DNA of 32,185 nucleotides from Syncephalis plumigaleata (Eukaryota; Zoopagomycota; Zoopagomycetes; Zoopagales; Piptocephalidaceae): positions 1 to 32,185 of the forward strand of contig JAIXMF010000139.1 in the NCBI GenBank assembly GCA_025201365.1, written 5' to 3'. This document shows positions 1-13,639 of this stretch, in pieces (position 1 is the stretch's first letter; every line of letters begins with the position of its first letter). The notes under the pieces are model-generated. The model was not told the origin of the DNA, did not search any database, and saw nothing but the letters and a program-made list of their open reading frames with translations. The position numbers and the translations under genes are program-made.

Positions 1-37
1 TATTGTCGTATATAGTTTATTAAGCACTATGTATTAG

Positions 38-387
38 CATCACAGTTACCTGAACTGTTCTTATGTGCATCGGTTAATGTTGCTGCACAATCGACATTAA
101 GCACGAGAAATGACACTGTCCTTATTAGTGAAATGATATCATTACCAAGTAAGTATGAAGTATGCCGTATAAGCACGTCATGATAATGACTATTGATCGA
201 CAATGTAATAGACACTATGAACGGTGCATCTGGTCAAATGATTCTACGCTTATCACCGCGGCATAAATGTCCTAGATGTTGGAGCTATCGATCTGATCAA
301 CCGGAATGTCTATGCAATCGATGCCAACTTGTTGTGAACAATAACAAGGGACACGTCATTACTGCTGCTATGCATTCATGTAACTAA
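38..387 (+). CDS. Mitochondrial-type isoleucyl-tRNA synthetase, C-terminal end (partial)
   Basis: Last two exons (38-148, 212-387, stop TAA) of a gene entering from the left edge. They are joined by a GT-AG intron with donor GTAAGTATG. The final exon encodes CPRCW, then CLCNRC about ten residues later. This four-cysteine zinc finger matches the C-terminal zinc-binding domain of bacterial and mitochondrial isoleucyl-tRNA synthetases (KCPRCW...CxRC). That domain helps place the tRNA acceptor during charging of tRNA-Ile in the mitochondrial matrix. The longer copies at 10937-12150 and 16843-18060 carry upstream exons matching the IleRS anticodon-binding domain, which confirms the family. This copy may be the end of the full functional gene, but the rest lies outside the window. 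It ends tail-to-tail with PUF60, about 1.0 kb away. Confidence 0.8.
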
Positions 388-1419
388 TAGCAACATCCCA
401 TCGATGGTATACAAGCATGCCTATTGAATAACGACCTGATTCATTTGATCATCCTGAACACATAGAACCAAGTTGTTAGACACATACCAATTATAAACTG
501 TTACTTTATCATATAGTATTCGTGTACGATATTTACTATTAGTTGAATGAATGAGAATGATTAGCTAGCAATCATCATCATCTATTAACATCCATATGGT
601 ATGATCAAATATAGATATTGATACACGCGATACTGCTATTATGCAATCTATACTACATTGATTACTGCCAGCATAGCGAACACTCGATTATTACCATTGA
701 CGGCATTTCTATATGAGTATGGGCAGTCGTCATCTCAATCAATAGATAAAACTGAGCATATCACATGGCTGACATACCGCAGCAAGTATTCGGTAATTAG
801 AATGGAGTCGAATGTTATTCTCGGTCAGTGGGTGGGCTAACCGTTTCAGTCGTCGTCAAAACCCAGCAAGACTAATAATAATAATAAGGCAAGTCATCGT
901 TAATATATACTGCTACTATTGCTACTACTACTACTATCGGGTTATACCAACAATGTGGCCGTTGCTACACTTTCCTTATTTCCATTCAATATGCGCCATT
1001 TATGGCCAACTGTATCAAATATGTTTGTTTTGCTTCTTCTGTTAATAAATATTCATAACCTGTATACACTTGTCTAAACGTGTTTACATTTGGTCATATC
1101 TAAAAAACAAACAATTCAAGTAAGTACAATGCACTCATATCACACTACTAATACTTTTTATTAGACATTATTTTATCATCAAATCCATTATCATTCAATA
1201 GGTTAGTACGTATCAATCAGCTGCTACGACGTCTAGCACATCATACAGTAGTAGTGTATCACCAGCTGTAAAGGTATACCACATTGTAATTGACACTCCA
1301 TTGTACGTAATGTTTAATGATGCATCATTCTACGGCCTACTTGGTCGACTACACATTATAGCAACATATGTCGTATGAATGTACCAGATTGAAATATTCA
1401 CTTTATTATTCCTTGATGT
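388..1419. other. Convergent spacer between IleRS and PUF60
   Basis: No coding region is seen. The spacer holds short trinucleotide runs: AAT-type near 874-888 and CTA/CTG-type near 910-936. It is copied at 9905-10936. Only the part up to about position 876 is copied at 16354-16842, and that truncation point abuts the AAT run. An AATAAA polyadenylation-like signal on the minus strand (1407-1402) lies 13 nt beyond the PUF60 stop codon. Confidence 0.7.
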
Positions 1420-3264
1420 CTACATAGCTAATCGATAATTGTCTCGAATAAACGCATCCTGGCTGTAAAAGTCGGCCGTCAACTGTCGTCCGCCGAACCA
1501 GCGGCCATGAAGCATCTTCACCGCTTGCTGTGCACCAGACACGTCATCAAACTGCACGAATATATAGGCGGCACCAGCGGGGTCGTCGTCTACTTCAATA
1601 TGAATACGAGTTACGGCACCAAACCGACGACACTCCTCCTCGAATTCTTCTTTTAGTGCATCGTCTGCTTCACCGGCAGTGACTGCATTAGCTATACGCA
1701 CCACAGTAGTTGTCGTGTTGTCGCTCTTCTGTGCTCGATCATGTGCAACACGAGCTGCCTACACCAGCAATGTTATTCGATATACCAGTACATACGCGTT
1801 GCCTACCTCTTCACTCTGTGCGAGTTTCTGCATTACCGCGTAACGCTGACTTCCTTTAATGCTGATGTTTTCTTCACCCAATACGCTATTCAATGGTTCC
1901 ACCGGTGGTATTGTCATGGATTGTCCTATCAAAGCATTGGTATAGTATACTTAAATTGCTATGTATGTATGTATGTATGTGTATACTACCTTTGACTATA
2001 GTACTCGTAGTAGCAGTATTAGCTATCGCGGCAGGTGATGCTTGAAGTGGTGCCAATCCTTTTAGTACCTTCATGCCTTCGATCAATGTGCCAGGTATCA
2101 TCGCTGTAATAACATGAAGATTATTGCCGCCTAGTTCAAATCCATTCATTGCTGCTATGGCCACCGGGACTACTTCATCCGATTCGAAATCAATAAATCT
2201 AGTGCAATTTATTAAATGGATTTATATATATACATGTCTTTTGCTATCATCTTACCCGTAAGTCTTGTGCTGTCGTGTAGTCATATTCGGCTAATGTTAT
2301 TGACAATTTAATGGTTAGCAAACTAGTGAGTGGAATGATTACATATGCATATATGCTTACAACAAGAATGCAATGCTCGATTTTACCAAATGCTTCAAAG
2401 ATAGTTTTTAGCATATCCTCATCAATATGGCTATTAACATTCGATACGTAGATTCTATTTTTAGGTGCTGACGGAAGATCTAACGCGCTATTTGTATAAG
2501 CAATATACTACAATATAGTATTGCAACACTTACTATCAATTAATGATTGTTCAAAGTTATTCGGACGACCACATCGTAGCGTGCTACGTTCATATTCATT
2601 AATTATTAGTAATGTGCACATGATTAATCTACAGTATAGTAATTGATGCCGGTTTCCCTCGTACTTACCGACCGCCTAGCTCGGCTCCATTCATCGATGT
2701 CTGCGCCATGTGTGCAGCCTCGGGCACATCAAATTCAATGAAGCAAAATCCCTTATGACGACCTGACACTGGATCCAATTGCAGACTAACATCGCGAATA
2801 TAGCCGAACTGCGAGAATACCGCACGTATATGCTCCTCGGTCAACTCGAAATGAATGCTACCCACGTAAATACGCGAGATAATCGACATGGTACGCGCAT
2901 CGACTCCCGAGGGCAATGAGATAAGTGCCGGATTCGGATTGAGTGCTCCATTAAATACAGGTATGACTGGCACGACTTTCTTTGGAAGTTTATCTGCAAG
3001 CGTCTTTTGTATGGCACGTATATATTCCTTGGCCCTTTCTAATCTCTGACGCTGGTCCTCATCCAACGTCAGCGAAGGAAGCTGATCAAGGTGCACCGGT
3101 GCTGTAGAGGCGGTCGACTCCACCGCTTGCATGGCTGACTCGCCTTCCTTTGCAGTTGGTGCGGTAGACACTACTCCACCTGGTACCGACTCTACCTCGA
3201 CAGCACTCGACTGTGGAATAGTATGATTCGAGACTGTATCTGATTCGTGGATCGTGTCCGACAT
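1420..3264 (-). CDS. PUF60-like poly(U)-binding splicing factor
   Basis: Seven exons: 3264-2669, 2583-2534, 2479-2361, 2290-2256, 2198-1990, 1925-1807, 1758-1420. They join in frame to 488 aa and all introns are GT-AG. The order matches PUF60: an acidic, Ser/Thr-rich N-terminus; RRM1 with RNP2 IYVGSI and RNP1 KGFCFIEF; RRM2 with IYVSNV and KTYGFIDF; a linker; and a C-terminal UHM domain with GRWFGGR, the Arg-x-Phe motif that binds U2AF-ligand peptides. In the known family it binds pyrimidine tracts and helps U2 snRNP recognise 3' splice sites in the nucleus. The ATG at 3264 is chosen because the in-frame codon nine bases upstream is GTG. The gene is divergent from CDC5. Everything 3' of intron 3 is duplicated at 8986-9904. 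A divergent U2AF65-like protein is the main alternative, but the RRM-RRM-UHM order without an RS region favours PUF60. Confidence 0.9.
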
Positions 3265-3576
3265 TATTTCCACTAGACTATACGTACATAAACTATATAG
3301 TAATAGTAATAAAGGCTTGTAAAGATAGAAAAGAGAGAGAGAGCGAGAGAGAGTAAAACAGACAAAGACAACGAGCGATACGCGTTATAAAGTGGAGTGA
3401 TACTGTATGCTGGACACTAATAATAGCAATAGAGTTGTTATGAAATAAATAGACAATGTGTTGTCTGGCATACTTCTCATCGTGGATTCCCTTCTTCCTT
3501 TTCTACTACACCGATTCTAGATCTGTGTTATTGTTGTCCCTATTGCTCGGAATATTCAGATCCCTCTACTGTAATC
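3265..3576. promoter_or_regulatory. Shared divergent promoter region, PUF60 / CDC5
   Basis: These 312 bp separate the start codons of two head-to-head genes that both encode spliceosome components. A purine GA run (about 3326-3354, GAGAGAGAG with one interruption) lies near the PUF60 side. Such runs are common in promoters that exclude nucleosomes. No clear TATA box is placed consistently for either gene. The regulatory role is inferred from position only. Confidence 0.55.
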
Positions 3577-6808
<3,232 letters not shown>

Positions 6809-7487
6809 ATCTTTGCATTGCATCGTTAATACCATTCATTTCTAGTCAATCCATCATTGGTATCACTACTACTACTACTACTTATTTCTGCCTTTTGTTT
6901 ATCGTCAATAAAATAGTAATTACATGTAAAGCTAATACGTAATATTAACATTGATGAATGATTTGTAAATTGTATAATCCATTCGTGCAACATTACAGGG
7001 TCAATTTGAATGAAATTAACTGCGTGTGTATCCCAACAGTAGAGCAGAACAACCACGAGCTAATCATTTTTGTATGCCTACTATAATGGTATTGCGCTTA
7101 TCGTGCTAGTTACACGTAAAAGTATACCGGTTTAACGGTAAATGTGAGTTAGATCATAATCGAACTGGTAATAAACGTGATGAACTTCCTATGACGTGTA
7201 ATTCGGTGACAATTTTAACAAATTAGTAAGATGCTAGCACATGTTGCAGAAGAGTTGTATTAATTTCATCAACTGAATGTGGTAATCGTGTCCCGTTTTT
7301 CTAAATAAAATAGACTGTATTTCCTCATGCTCATAACATTCGATAGATTCTTCGACACATATATATATATGTATATATATATATGCATGAATTGGATAAC
7401 GGTAGCATCAAGCACTATCTTCATTTTATTGTTGCAAATTTACGATTCTACTAGTAGTTTATTCAACACCGTATTATCACTATTATT
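6809..7487. other. Spacer between CDC5 and the pseudokinase gene
   Basis: No coding region is supported. There is a short CTA repeat at about 6866-6882. An alternating TA tract (7358-7386, interrupted by one G) forms a near-perfect palindrome about 100 bp before the pseudokinase start codon. Confidence 0.6.
7355..7388. repeat. Alternating TA palindrome upstream of the pseudokinase gene
   Basis: A run of about 30 alternating purine-pyrimidine bases (ATATATATATGTATATATAT and flanks) that could extrude as a cruciform. It lies about 100 bp upstream of the start codon at 7488 and could also supply TATA-like elements. Confidence 0.6.
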
Positions 7488-8720
7488 ATGGTCACAATTT
7501 ATAAATCGGTAGCTATTGTAGCAATTCTCGCTACTAGTACGATACTTGGTGTTACGTCGTCGGATTTCTTTTCGGGACATTGTAAGTATGATTATTCGAT
7601 AGGAGTTCACTCTAACACAGCTTGCATTAGCTGTCACCTTTCTTGGTGAGCCGGCCAATAAGCCAAATGCTTTCAAACAGCAAGGCTTGACTATTCTTAG
7701 GCCAATCGTCACGCGCAATGAATTTGCCATGGCTCATGCCACTTATTATGAACGGCCCGTGTACATTAAATGTCCCAGTGCTAATAGACGACATTATCAA
7801 GAGTACAAAACCTATGAGGTATGCTATTTACATCAGTGTATATCAATCGGTATAGGCTAATAGAATGTCGACAATGTAAAGGTGCTTAAATCGGCCGAGA
7901 AACCGCTCGAGGATGCAGGTATATCTGGACGTGATTTTATTGCACGTTCATTGTGTGATTTTCCATGGAACGACAAGTATTGCTACGTCGTACCTAATCA
8001 ATGCGAGAAGACCATCAATGAGTATACATGGGGTATGTCGGCCGAACAGAAAGCCGAGACGCTACCTAAACTATTTAATCAGGTGTTAGAAGGTAAGGAA
8101 AGACGACGAAAACCTAGCATTACGATTATTGTCAAGTACTCTATACTCAAATCAGTCGTCATTCATAGGTCTCTCTTATATGCATCTGGCCAGACTTAGT
8201 CATAATGCCATTGAACCACAGAGTAAGCAGTGTCGCGCATTAGTTATTCACATGCTAACACCAGTCATATTCTGTAGATATTTGCGTCAACAGACAGGTA
8301 GACAATAGTGTCAACATTTTGATTCATAATTTTGAGCATACAAGCAGGCTGGTCTACTTATCCGAGAATAAGGTACAGCCGGATCGCGCGCTCTATACTC
8401 CCTATCTATTCATTGCACCACCCGAGTCAGCTGCGCGTAATACTTATGATCTTCGTAAATCCGATACATGGAGTGTTGGCATCACGCTTTATCAAGTGTT
8501 GTCGGCCACAGCACCGAGACCAGGTCAACTTCCGGATGAATTACCCTTGGAGTTCTTCTACAAACGGGAAGGCACAAGATCAGTCTCGATGAAACGAGCG
8601 AAAGAAGTTCTCATCATCCTAACACCGCTAATCGATAGAATGCGTTTCTTATTGACCGATGATCCTGAACTACGTCCAACGCCGTTGCAATACATAAGAA
8701 AGTATGGCACCGTTAATTAA
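7488..8720 (+). CDS. Predicted secreted pseudokinase
   Basis: Five exons (7488-7581, 7631-7818, 7864-8092, 8169-8222, 8278-8720) join in frame to 335 aa. Residues 1-25 form a signal peptide (Lys, then a hydrophobic core, then TSS). The rest follows a protein kinase fold: VYIK with the beta-3 lysine at about K78, a degenerate catalytic loop, a degenerate DFG, APPE at 235-238, DTWSVGITLYQVL at 251-263, and PELRPT near the end. The key residues are lost. The HRDLKPEN position reads HNAIEPQN, so the catalytic Asp is Ala184 and the Lys is Glu186. DFG reads NFE (206-208), which removes the Mg-binding Asp. No clear glycine loop is seen. This should therefore be a pseudokinase entering the secretory pathway, acting as a binding or scaffold protein outside the cell or in the lumen. 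Its substrate or partner is unknown. It lies between CDC5 and arm 2 of the inverted repeat. Confidence 0.8.
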
Positions 8721-8985
8721 ACATTTCTCGATGATGACGATGATATAAAATAACTTTCGCCCTTACTCATTATCTTCGAAACTAATGAATGTTCATTTTA
8801 TTTATTTGTTATAAACGATCTCAATCAAAAAGAGGGTGTACTGATAATAATGATAATTATCTCACTATAGCTAGAGCTCTGTAGCAACTCTTTTATAGCT
8901 GCAAGAAAGTAAGATATATATTGCATAAGTATATCAATGGAGTATAGTAATCAGCTCAGGTGACATAATTGTAATGCATACGCGG
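8721..8985. other. Pseudokinase 3' flank
   Basis: AT-rich sequence up to the edge of inverted repeat arm 2. No gene is seen. Confidence 0.5.
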
Positions 8986-9033
8986 TCATTCCATTCACTA
9001 ATTTGCTAACCATTAAATTGTTAATAACATTAG

Positions 9034-9904
9034 CCGAATATGACTACAAGACAGCACAAGACTTACGGGTAAGATGATAGCAAAAGACATGTATATATAT
9101 AAATCCATTTAATAAATTGCACTAGATTTATTGATTTCGAATCGGATGAAGTAGTCCCGGTGGCCATAGCAGCAATGAATGGATTTGAACTAGGCGGCAA
9201 TAATCTTCATGTTATTACAGCGATGATACCTGGCACATTGATCGAAGGCATGAAGGTACTAAAAGGATTGGCACCACTTCAAGCATCACCTGCCGCGATA
9301 GCTAATACTGCTACTACGAGTACTATAGTCAAAGGTAGTATACACATACATACATACATACATAGCAATTTAAGTATACTATACCAATGCTTTGATAGGA
9401 CAATCCATGACAATACCACCGGTGGAACCATTGAATAGCGTATTGGGTGAAGAAAACATCAGCATTAAAGGAAGTCAGCGTTACGCGGTAATGCAGAAAC
9501 TCGCACAGAGTGAAGAGGTAGGCAACGCGTATGTACTGGTATATCGAATAACATTGCTGGTGTAGGCAGCTCGTGTTGCACATGATCGAGCACAGAAGAG
9601 CGACAACACGACAACTACTGTGGTGCGTATAGCTAATGCAGTCACTGCCGGTGAAGCAGACGATGCACTAAAAGAAGAATTCGAGGAGGAGTGTCGTCGG
9701 TTTGGTGCCGTAACTCGTATTCATATTGAAGTAGACGACGACCCCGCTGGTGCCGCCTATATATTCGTGCAGTTTGATGACGTGTCTGGTGCACAGCAAG
9801 CGGTGAAGATGCTTCATGGCCGCTGGTTCGGCGGACGACAGTTGACGGCCGACTTTTACAGCCAGGATGCGTTTATTCGAGACAATTATCGATTAGCTAT
9901 GTAG
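9034..9904 (+). pseudogene. 5'-truncated PUF60 copy (RRM2 second half to UHM)
   Basis: Exons equivalent to PUF60 exons 4-7 lie at 9034-9068, 9126-9334, 9399-9517 and 9566-9904. The splice sites are intact and the encoded peptides match the full gene at 1420-3264. The promoter, start codon, RRM1 and the first half of RRM2 are missing because the duplication begins inside intron 3. The fragment has no stops or frameshifts, so it is recent or kept uniform by gene conversion. Without a start it should not make PUF60. It could still serve as donor sequence, as a source of antisense RNA, or as an alternative 3' half after inversion between the arms. Confidence 0.88.
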
Positions 9905-10936
9905 ACATCAAGGAATAATAAAGTGAATATTTCAATCTGGTACATTCATACGACATATGTTGCTATAATGTGTAGTCGACCAAGTAGGCCGTAGAATGAT
10001 GCATCATTAAACATTACGTACAATGGAGTGTCAATTACAATGTGGTATACCTTTACAGCTGGTGATACACTACTACTGTATGATGTGCTAGACGTCGTAG
10101 CAGCTGATTGATACGTACTAACCTATTGAATGATAATGGATTTGATGATAAAATAATGTCTAATAAAAAGTATTAGTAGTGTGATATGAGTGCATTGTAC
10201 TTACTTGAATTGTTTGTTTTTTAGATATGACCAAATGTAAACACGTTTAGACAAGTGTATACAGGTTATGAATATTTATTAACAGAAGAAGCAAAACAAA
10301 CATATTTGATACAGTTGGCCATAAATGGCGCATATTGAATGGAAATAAGGAAAGTGTAGCAACGGCCACATTGTTGGTATAACCCGATAGTAGTAGTAGT
10401 AGCAATAGTAGCAGTATATATTAACGATGACTTGCCTTATTATTATTATTAGTCTTGCTGGGTTTTGACGACGACTGAAACGGTTAGCCCACCCACTGAC
10501 CGAGAATAACATTCGACTCCATTCTAATTACCGAATACTTGCTGCGGTATGTCAGCCATGTGATATGCTCAGTTTTATCTATTGATTGAGATGACGACTG
10601 CCCATACTCATATAGAAATGCCGTCAATGGTAATAATCGAGTGTTCGCTATGCTGGCAGTAATCAATGTAGTATAGATTGCATAATAGCAGTATCGCGTG
10701 TATCAATATCTATATTTGATCATACCATATGGATGTTAATAGATGATGATGATTGCTAGCTAATCATTCTCATTCATTCAACTAATAGTAAATATCGTAC
10801 ACGAATACTATATGATAAAGTAACAGTTTATAATTGGTATGTGTCTAACAACTTGGTTCTATGTGTTCAGGATGGTCGAATGAATCAGGTCGTTATTCAA
10901 TAGGCATGCTTGTATACCATCGATGGGATGTTGCTA
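9905..10936. other. Copy of the PUF60/IleRS convergent spacer
   Basis: Reverse complement of 388-1419. No coding region is seen. It contains a TAG-type run at about 10388-10414 and a TTA run at about 10437-10451. The third copy of this family (starting 16354) begins right at the position matching the end of the TTA run. Confidence 0.7.
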
Positions 10937-12150
10937 TTAGTTACATGAATGCATAGCAGCAGTAATGACGTGTCCCTTGTTATTGTTCACAACAAGTCGG
11001 CATCGATTGCATAGACATTCCGGTTGATCAGATCGATAGCTCCAACATCTAGGACATTTATGCCGCGGTGATAAGCGTAGAATCATTTGACCAGATGCAC
11101 CGTTCATAGTGTCTATTACGTTGTCGATCAATAGTCATTATCATGACGTGCTTATACGGCATACTTCATACTTACTTGGTAATGATATCATTTCACTAAT
11201 AAGGACAGTGTCATTTCTCGTGCTTAATGTCGACTGTGCAGCAACATTAACCGATGCACATAAGAACAGTTCAGGTAGTTGTGATGCTAATGAGTATTGC
11301 TTAATAAAATATATACAACCAATATCACTATCGCTATTGTTATTATTGTCGTCTTACCGTATTTCTGTAGTAATTGACCTAGTGGAGACATTGCACTGTC
11401 TCCTAGTTCTAGTGTCAGATCGATTTACTCGCTTGTCTTGATTCCCCTGTCAGCCAATGAGATTTGTAAATAAATCATTTGGTATACTGCATATAGCACT
11501 TACTTGACCTGTCGCACCTTCTCGACTAGCTGGTAGTACTGACTACGAAGGTGTCGTAGCACTGTCCAGTCCTGCTCCAAAACAATATTATGCCAACGAC
11601 CATCCTATTCATTGCCAATGCTCGAGTGTTAGACCACACATAGCTCAGTGATTGCAAGTGTTTACCAGAGATATCCATCCCAACTGCAATACGCTGTCAA
11701 GTGGTGTCGACCAAGTTGACGAGGAGAAAAGCTGAATCTCCTCGGCTAAATGACAAGTAATTGGTGCGAGTGCGCGTGTGTACACCTCAATTATCTATGC
11801 GGCATTCCTTGCTTAGCTACAATTACATATCAAGTGTCGATGACTTACGTGGTATACGGCAGTCTGTGCTGATCTCCGTGCCAACGATAATTTGTCGTCA
11901 GCGTAAAGCCGCTCCTTGATAGATTGAAAGTAGAACGCCGATAGTTGTGAGTTGGTAAAGCGATTCAATTCTTGAATAACTGCAATAAACAAGGTAAATA
12001 TTAGTTCTACCGTTGTGTATGCTGTTCACACTTCTTATCGACATACCTTTATTGAACGAGAATACCTCGTAGGCATTGCTAATAAGCGTGGCAGAACAAT
12101 GTAGTTCATGTAAAGTGTACTGGTCTATCAAGTAACGATGAGAATGCAAA
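10937..12150 (-). pseudogene. IleRS C-terminal fragment, copy 2, with in-frame stop
   Basis: Exons at about 12150-12047, 11979-11849, 11794-11666, 11604-11504, 11446-11358, 11286-11176 and 11112-10937 have GT-AG introns. They encode part of the anticodon-binding domain (IDQYTLHEL, LSAFYFQSIKERLY, ARRSAQTAVYH, LAPITCHLAEE) and the CPRCW/CLCNRC zinc finger, matching mitochondrial IleRS. An in-frame TAA at 11427-11425 interrupts the fifth exon where copy 3 reads Gln (CAA). Conserved positions have also drifted: copy 3 has SVFQSGW where this copy has SVLQLGW. The N-terminal two thirds of the enzyme, including the HIGH and KMSKS catalytic motifs, are absent. The homology ends at about 12180. Confidence 0.85.
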
Positions 12151-12180
12151 TAGGTTGACGTGATCAATATCCATTATCAC

Positions 12181-12696
12181 CGTAAAAATGCCAAATGACG
12201 GAACGCAACAATGTCAAGCGTAATAATAATAATGATAAATCAGTGTTAGTCATGCATGTTTCATTGATAGCAATAACTATTATCATCAATTCTATAAGGT
12301 AGACGATACAAGTAGGCATATAAGTCGTGATTAAAGCTAGAGTAATTCAATTTAGCATATATGCATTAATATGCGCGTCCATGCAGGTTGATGAGAATTC
12401 GTCGATCAGCACTTTGCACATGGCGTAAGGAGCATAATTTATTCACACTATATACGAATGACACCTATATAAATATTCTTATGTTCTATTAAAGAGAAGG
12501 ATTCATTAGTCAACATCTCATGTCAATTGTAGTTGGTACACTAGTAGTAACCGTTCTCTCTTTTACTGTCATCGTATTGTTGACACCGCTTTCGTCAAAA
12601 AGGTTTCAGCAAGTCTATCGGTATTATTGTTTACATATCGTCTTCATTTTCAAGCGTCAGTCACTTCAGTAAGGTATTGCTTTATTGTTATAATCA
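12181..12696. other. Region between IleRS copy 2 and the gag relic
   Basis: No gene is seen. It contains short repeat C (12260-12313). If the gag relic was once a complete LTR element, its left LTR and leader should lie here. I found no convincing matching right LTR. Confidence 0.45.
12260..12313 (+). repeat. Short dispersed repeat C, copy 1
   Basis: 54 bases matching 26651-26704 with about three mismatches, centred on ATCAATTCTATAAGGTAGAC. It lies about 80 bp beyond the truncation point of IleRS copy 2. Confidence 0.85.
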
Positions 12697-13518
12697 ATGG
12701 TGCAGACTGATCGATCACCTTTATCATCAGTCTCGAAGTTCACAGGAGAAAATGGGTTTCCTGTGGACCGTTGGTGCAACCTTGTCGAACAAGTATGGAA
12801 AATTAGCGATTACAACCAAGCACAGAAAATAGTTTGGGCTGTTCAGTGATTAGGAGGGTCAGCGGCAATGTGGCATCAATCCATGCGTGCTAGTCCCAAG
12901 GCACCTAAGACCTGGGAACAATTTAGAAAGGATATCCTCGTACGTTATGGAGACAATCGGTTAGCTTCCATCGCTCGGTTGCAGTTATCTAGTTTGCAGT
13001 GGACGGATAATCTCGATTTAGAAGAGCATATTACCAGGTTCATGGTCATTCGTAGTCGTAGCCCCAGCGCAATAGACGAAGAACTCATTGCGGCATTCCG
13101 ACAAACACTTCCGGTATATTATTTGACTGAGTCCCTTCGAGCAAATCCTTGCAGTCTTGATGATACATTCCTCAACACACGCGCCCTTTATTATTCTCGG
13201 CAACATTGCAGAAGTGAAACGACTCCAAACGAAACAAGAAAAGAAGATAATAACGGTGTCACATCTATGGATATTGATGCGTTAGTACAAGCACTAAACA
13301 GTTTAGGATTCCAAAATAATTGAAACAATAACAAGCACAAGTGTAATAACAACAGTAGTAATGCACGACGTTGCTATGCGTGTGACGAACTAGGCCACAT
13401 TGCGAGAAATTGCTTACAGAGGAATCGCAACAATACCTACAGCAATAATCGTCGTTAGCAACACAATAACAATAACAATAGCAATCGTCCGCAAAATAGC
13501 AATTTAGAAGTAGATTGA
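12697..13518 (+). pseudogene. Ty3-like retrotransposon gag relic
   Basis: One reading frame runs from ATG 12697 to TGA 13516-13518, broken by TGA at 12847, TGA at 13321 and TAG at 13456. Ahead of the first stop is a FTGENGFPVDRW segment. The middle matches the gag capsid style (LGGSAAMWH, TWEQFRKDILVRYGD, LQLSSLQW). After the second stop comes a CCHC zinc knuckle (CYACDELGHIARNC, spacing C-x2-C-x4-H-x4-C) in an Asn-rich tail. Gag would package element RNA. The stops show that this copy is dead. All stops are single-codon changes in an otherwise continuous frame, so decay is fairly recent. I see no reverse transcriptase or integrase nearby. Confidence 0.82.
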
Positions 13519-13639
13519 TCAACATAGGAAATGTACATACTAGATGTTAATGACGTGAACTCGAGAAACGACACTCATTAGTAATGGCTTGCGATACTTC
13601 TACTGATGACTGGTTCGTCGTTACATCTCTACCAATAAG

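Larger units (their letters stand above)
1..2338 (+). repeat. Inverted repeat arm 1 (PUF60 3' half and IleRS 3' end)
   Basis: This segment reappears in reverse complement at 8986-11323. Position x here pairs with 11324-x there at every landmark tested (193/11131, 1420/9904, 2164/9160), so there is no net insertion or deletion over about 2.1 kb. Five translated segments spread across the arms are identical. Visible mismatches are few in the middle but cluster at the two edges (about 1-37 and 2265-2338). The inner edge lies in PUF60 intron 3. The outer edge is the window edge, so the true end is unseen. Part of this arm (1 to about 876) is present a third time at 16354-17229. Confidence 0.95.
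8986..11323 (-). repeat. Inverted repeat arm 2
   Basis: Reverse complement of 1-2338. The inner boundary (about 8986) falls in PUF60 intron 3 sequence. The first ~80 bases beyond it already carry several mismatches, whereas the PUF60 exons further in look identical to arm 1. Beyond about 11287 the match to arm 1 becomes poor, while the match to copy 3 (17193 onward) continues with moderate divergence. Confidence 0.93.

Noticed and set aside
812-1045. Open frame repeated identically at 10512-10279
   Set aside because: Conserved only because the DNA is duplicated. Composition is Tyr/Cys-rich from trinucleotide runs and it lies in the convergent spacer.
1741-1995. 84-aa plus-strand open frame, also at 9583-9329
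   Set aside because: Antisense shadow of PUF60 exons 6-7 and intron sequence.
3326-3354. GA run considered as a CRISPR- or satellite-type array
   Set aside because: Simple dinucleotide repeat only. There is no spacer-repeat structure anywhere in the window.
11898-12167. Open frame shared with 17804-18070
   Set aside because: It reads through introns of the IleRS fragment. Splicing gives the family match in other frames.
12181-12696. Search for a left LTR of the gag element
   Set aside because: No matching direct repeat was found downstream and no clear primer-binding site was recognised.
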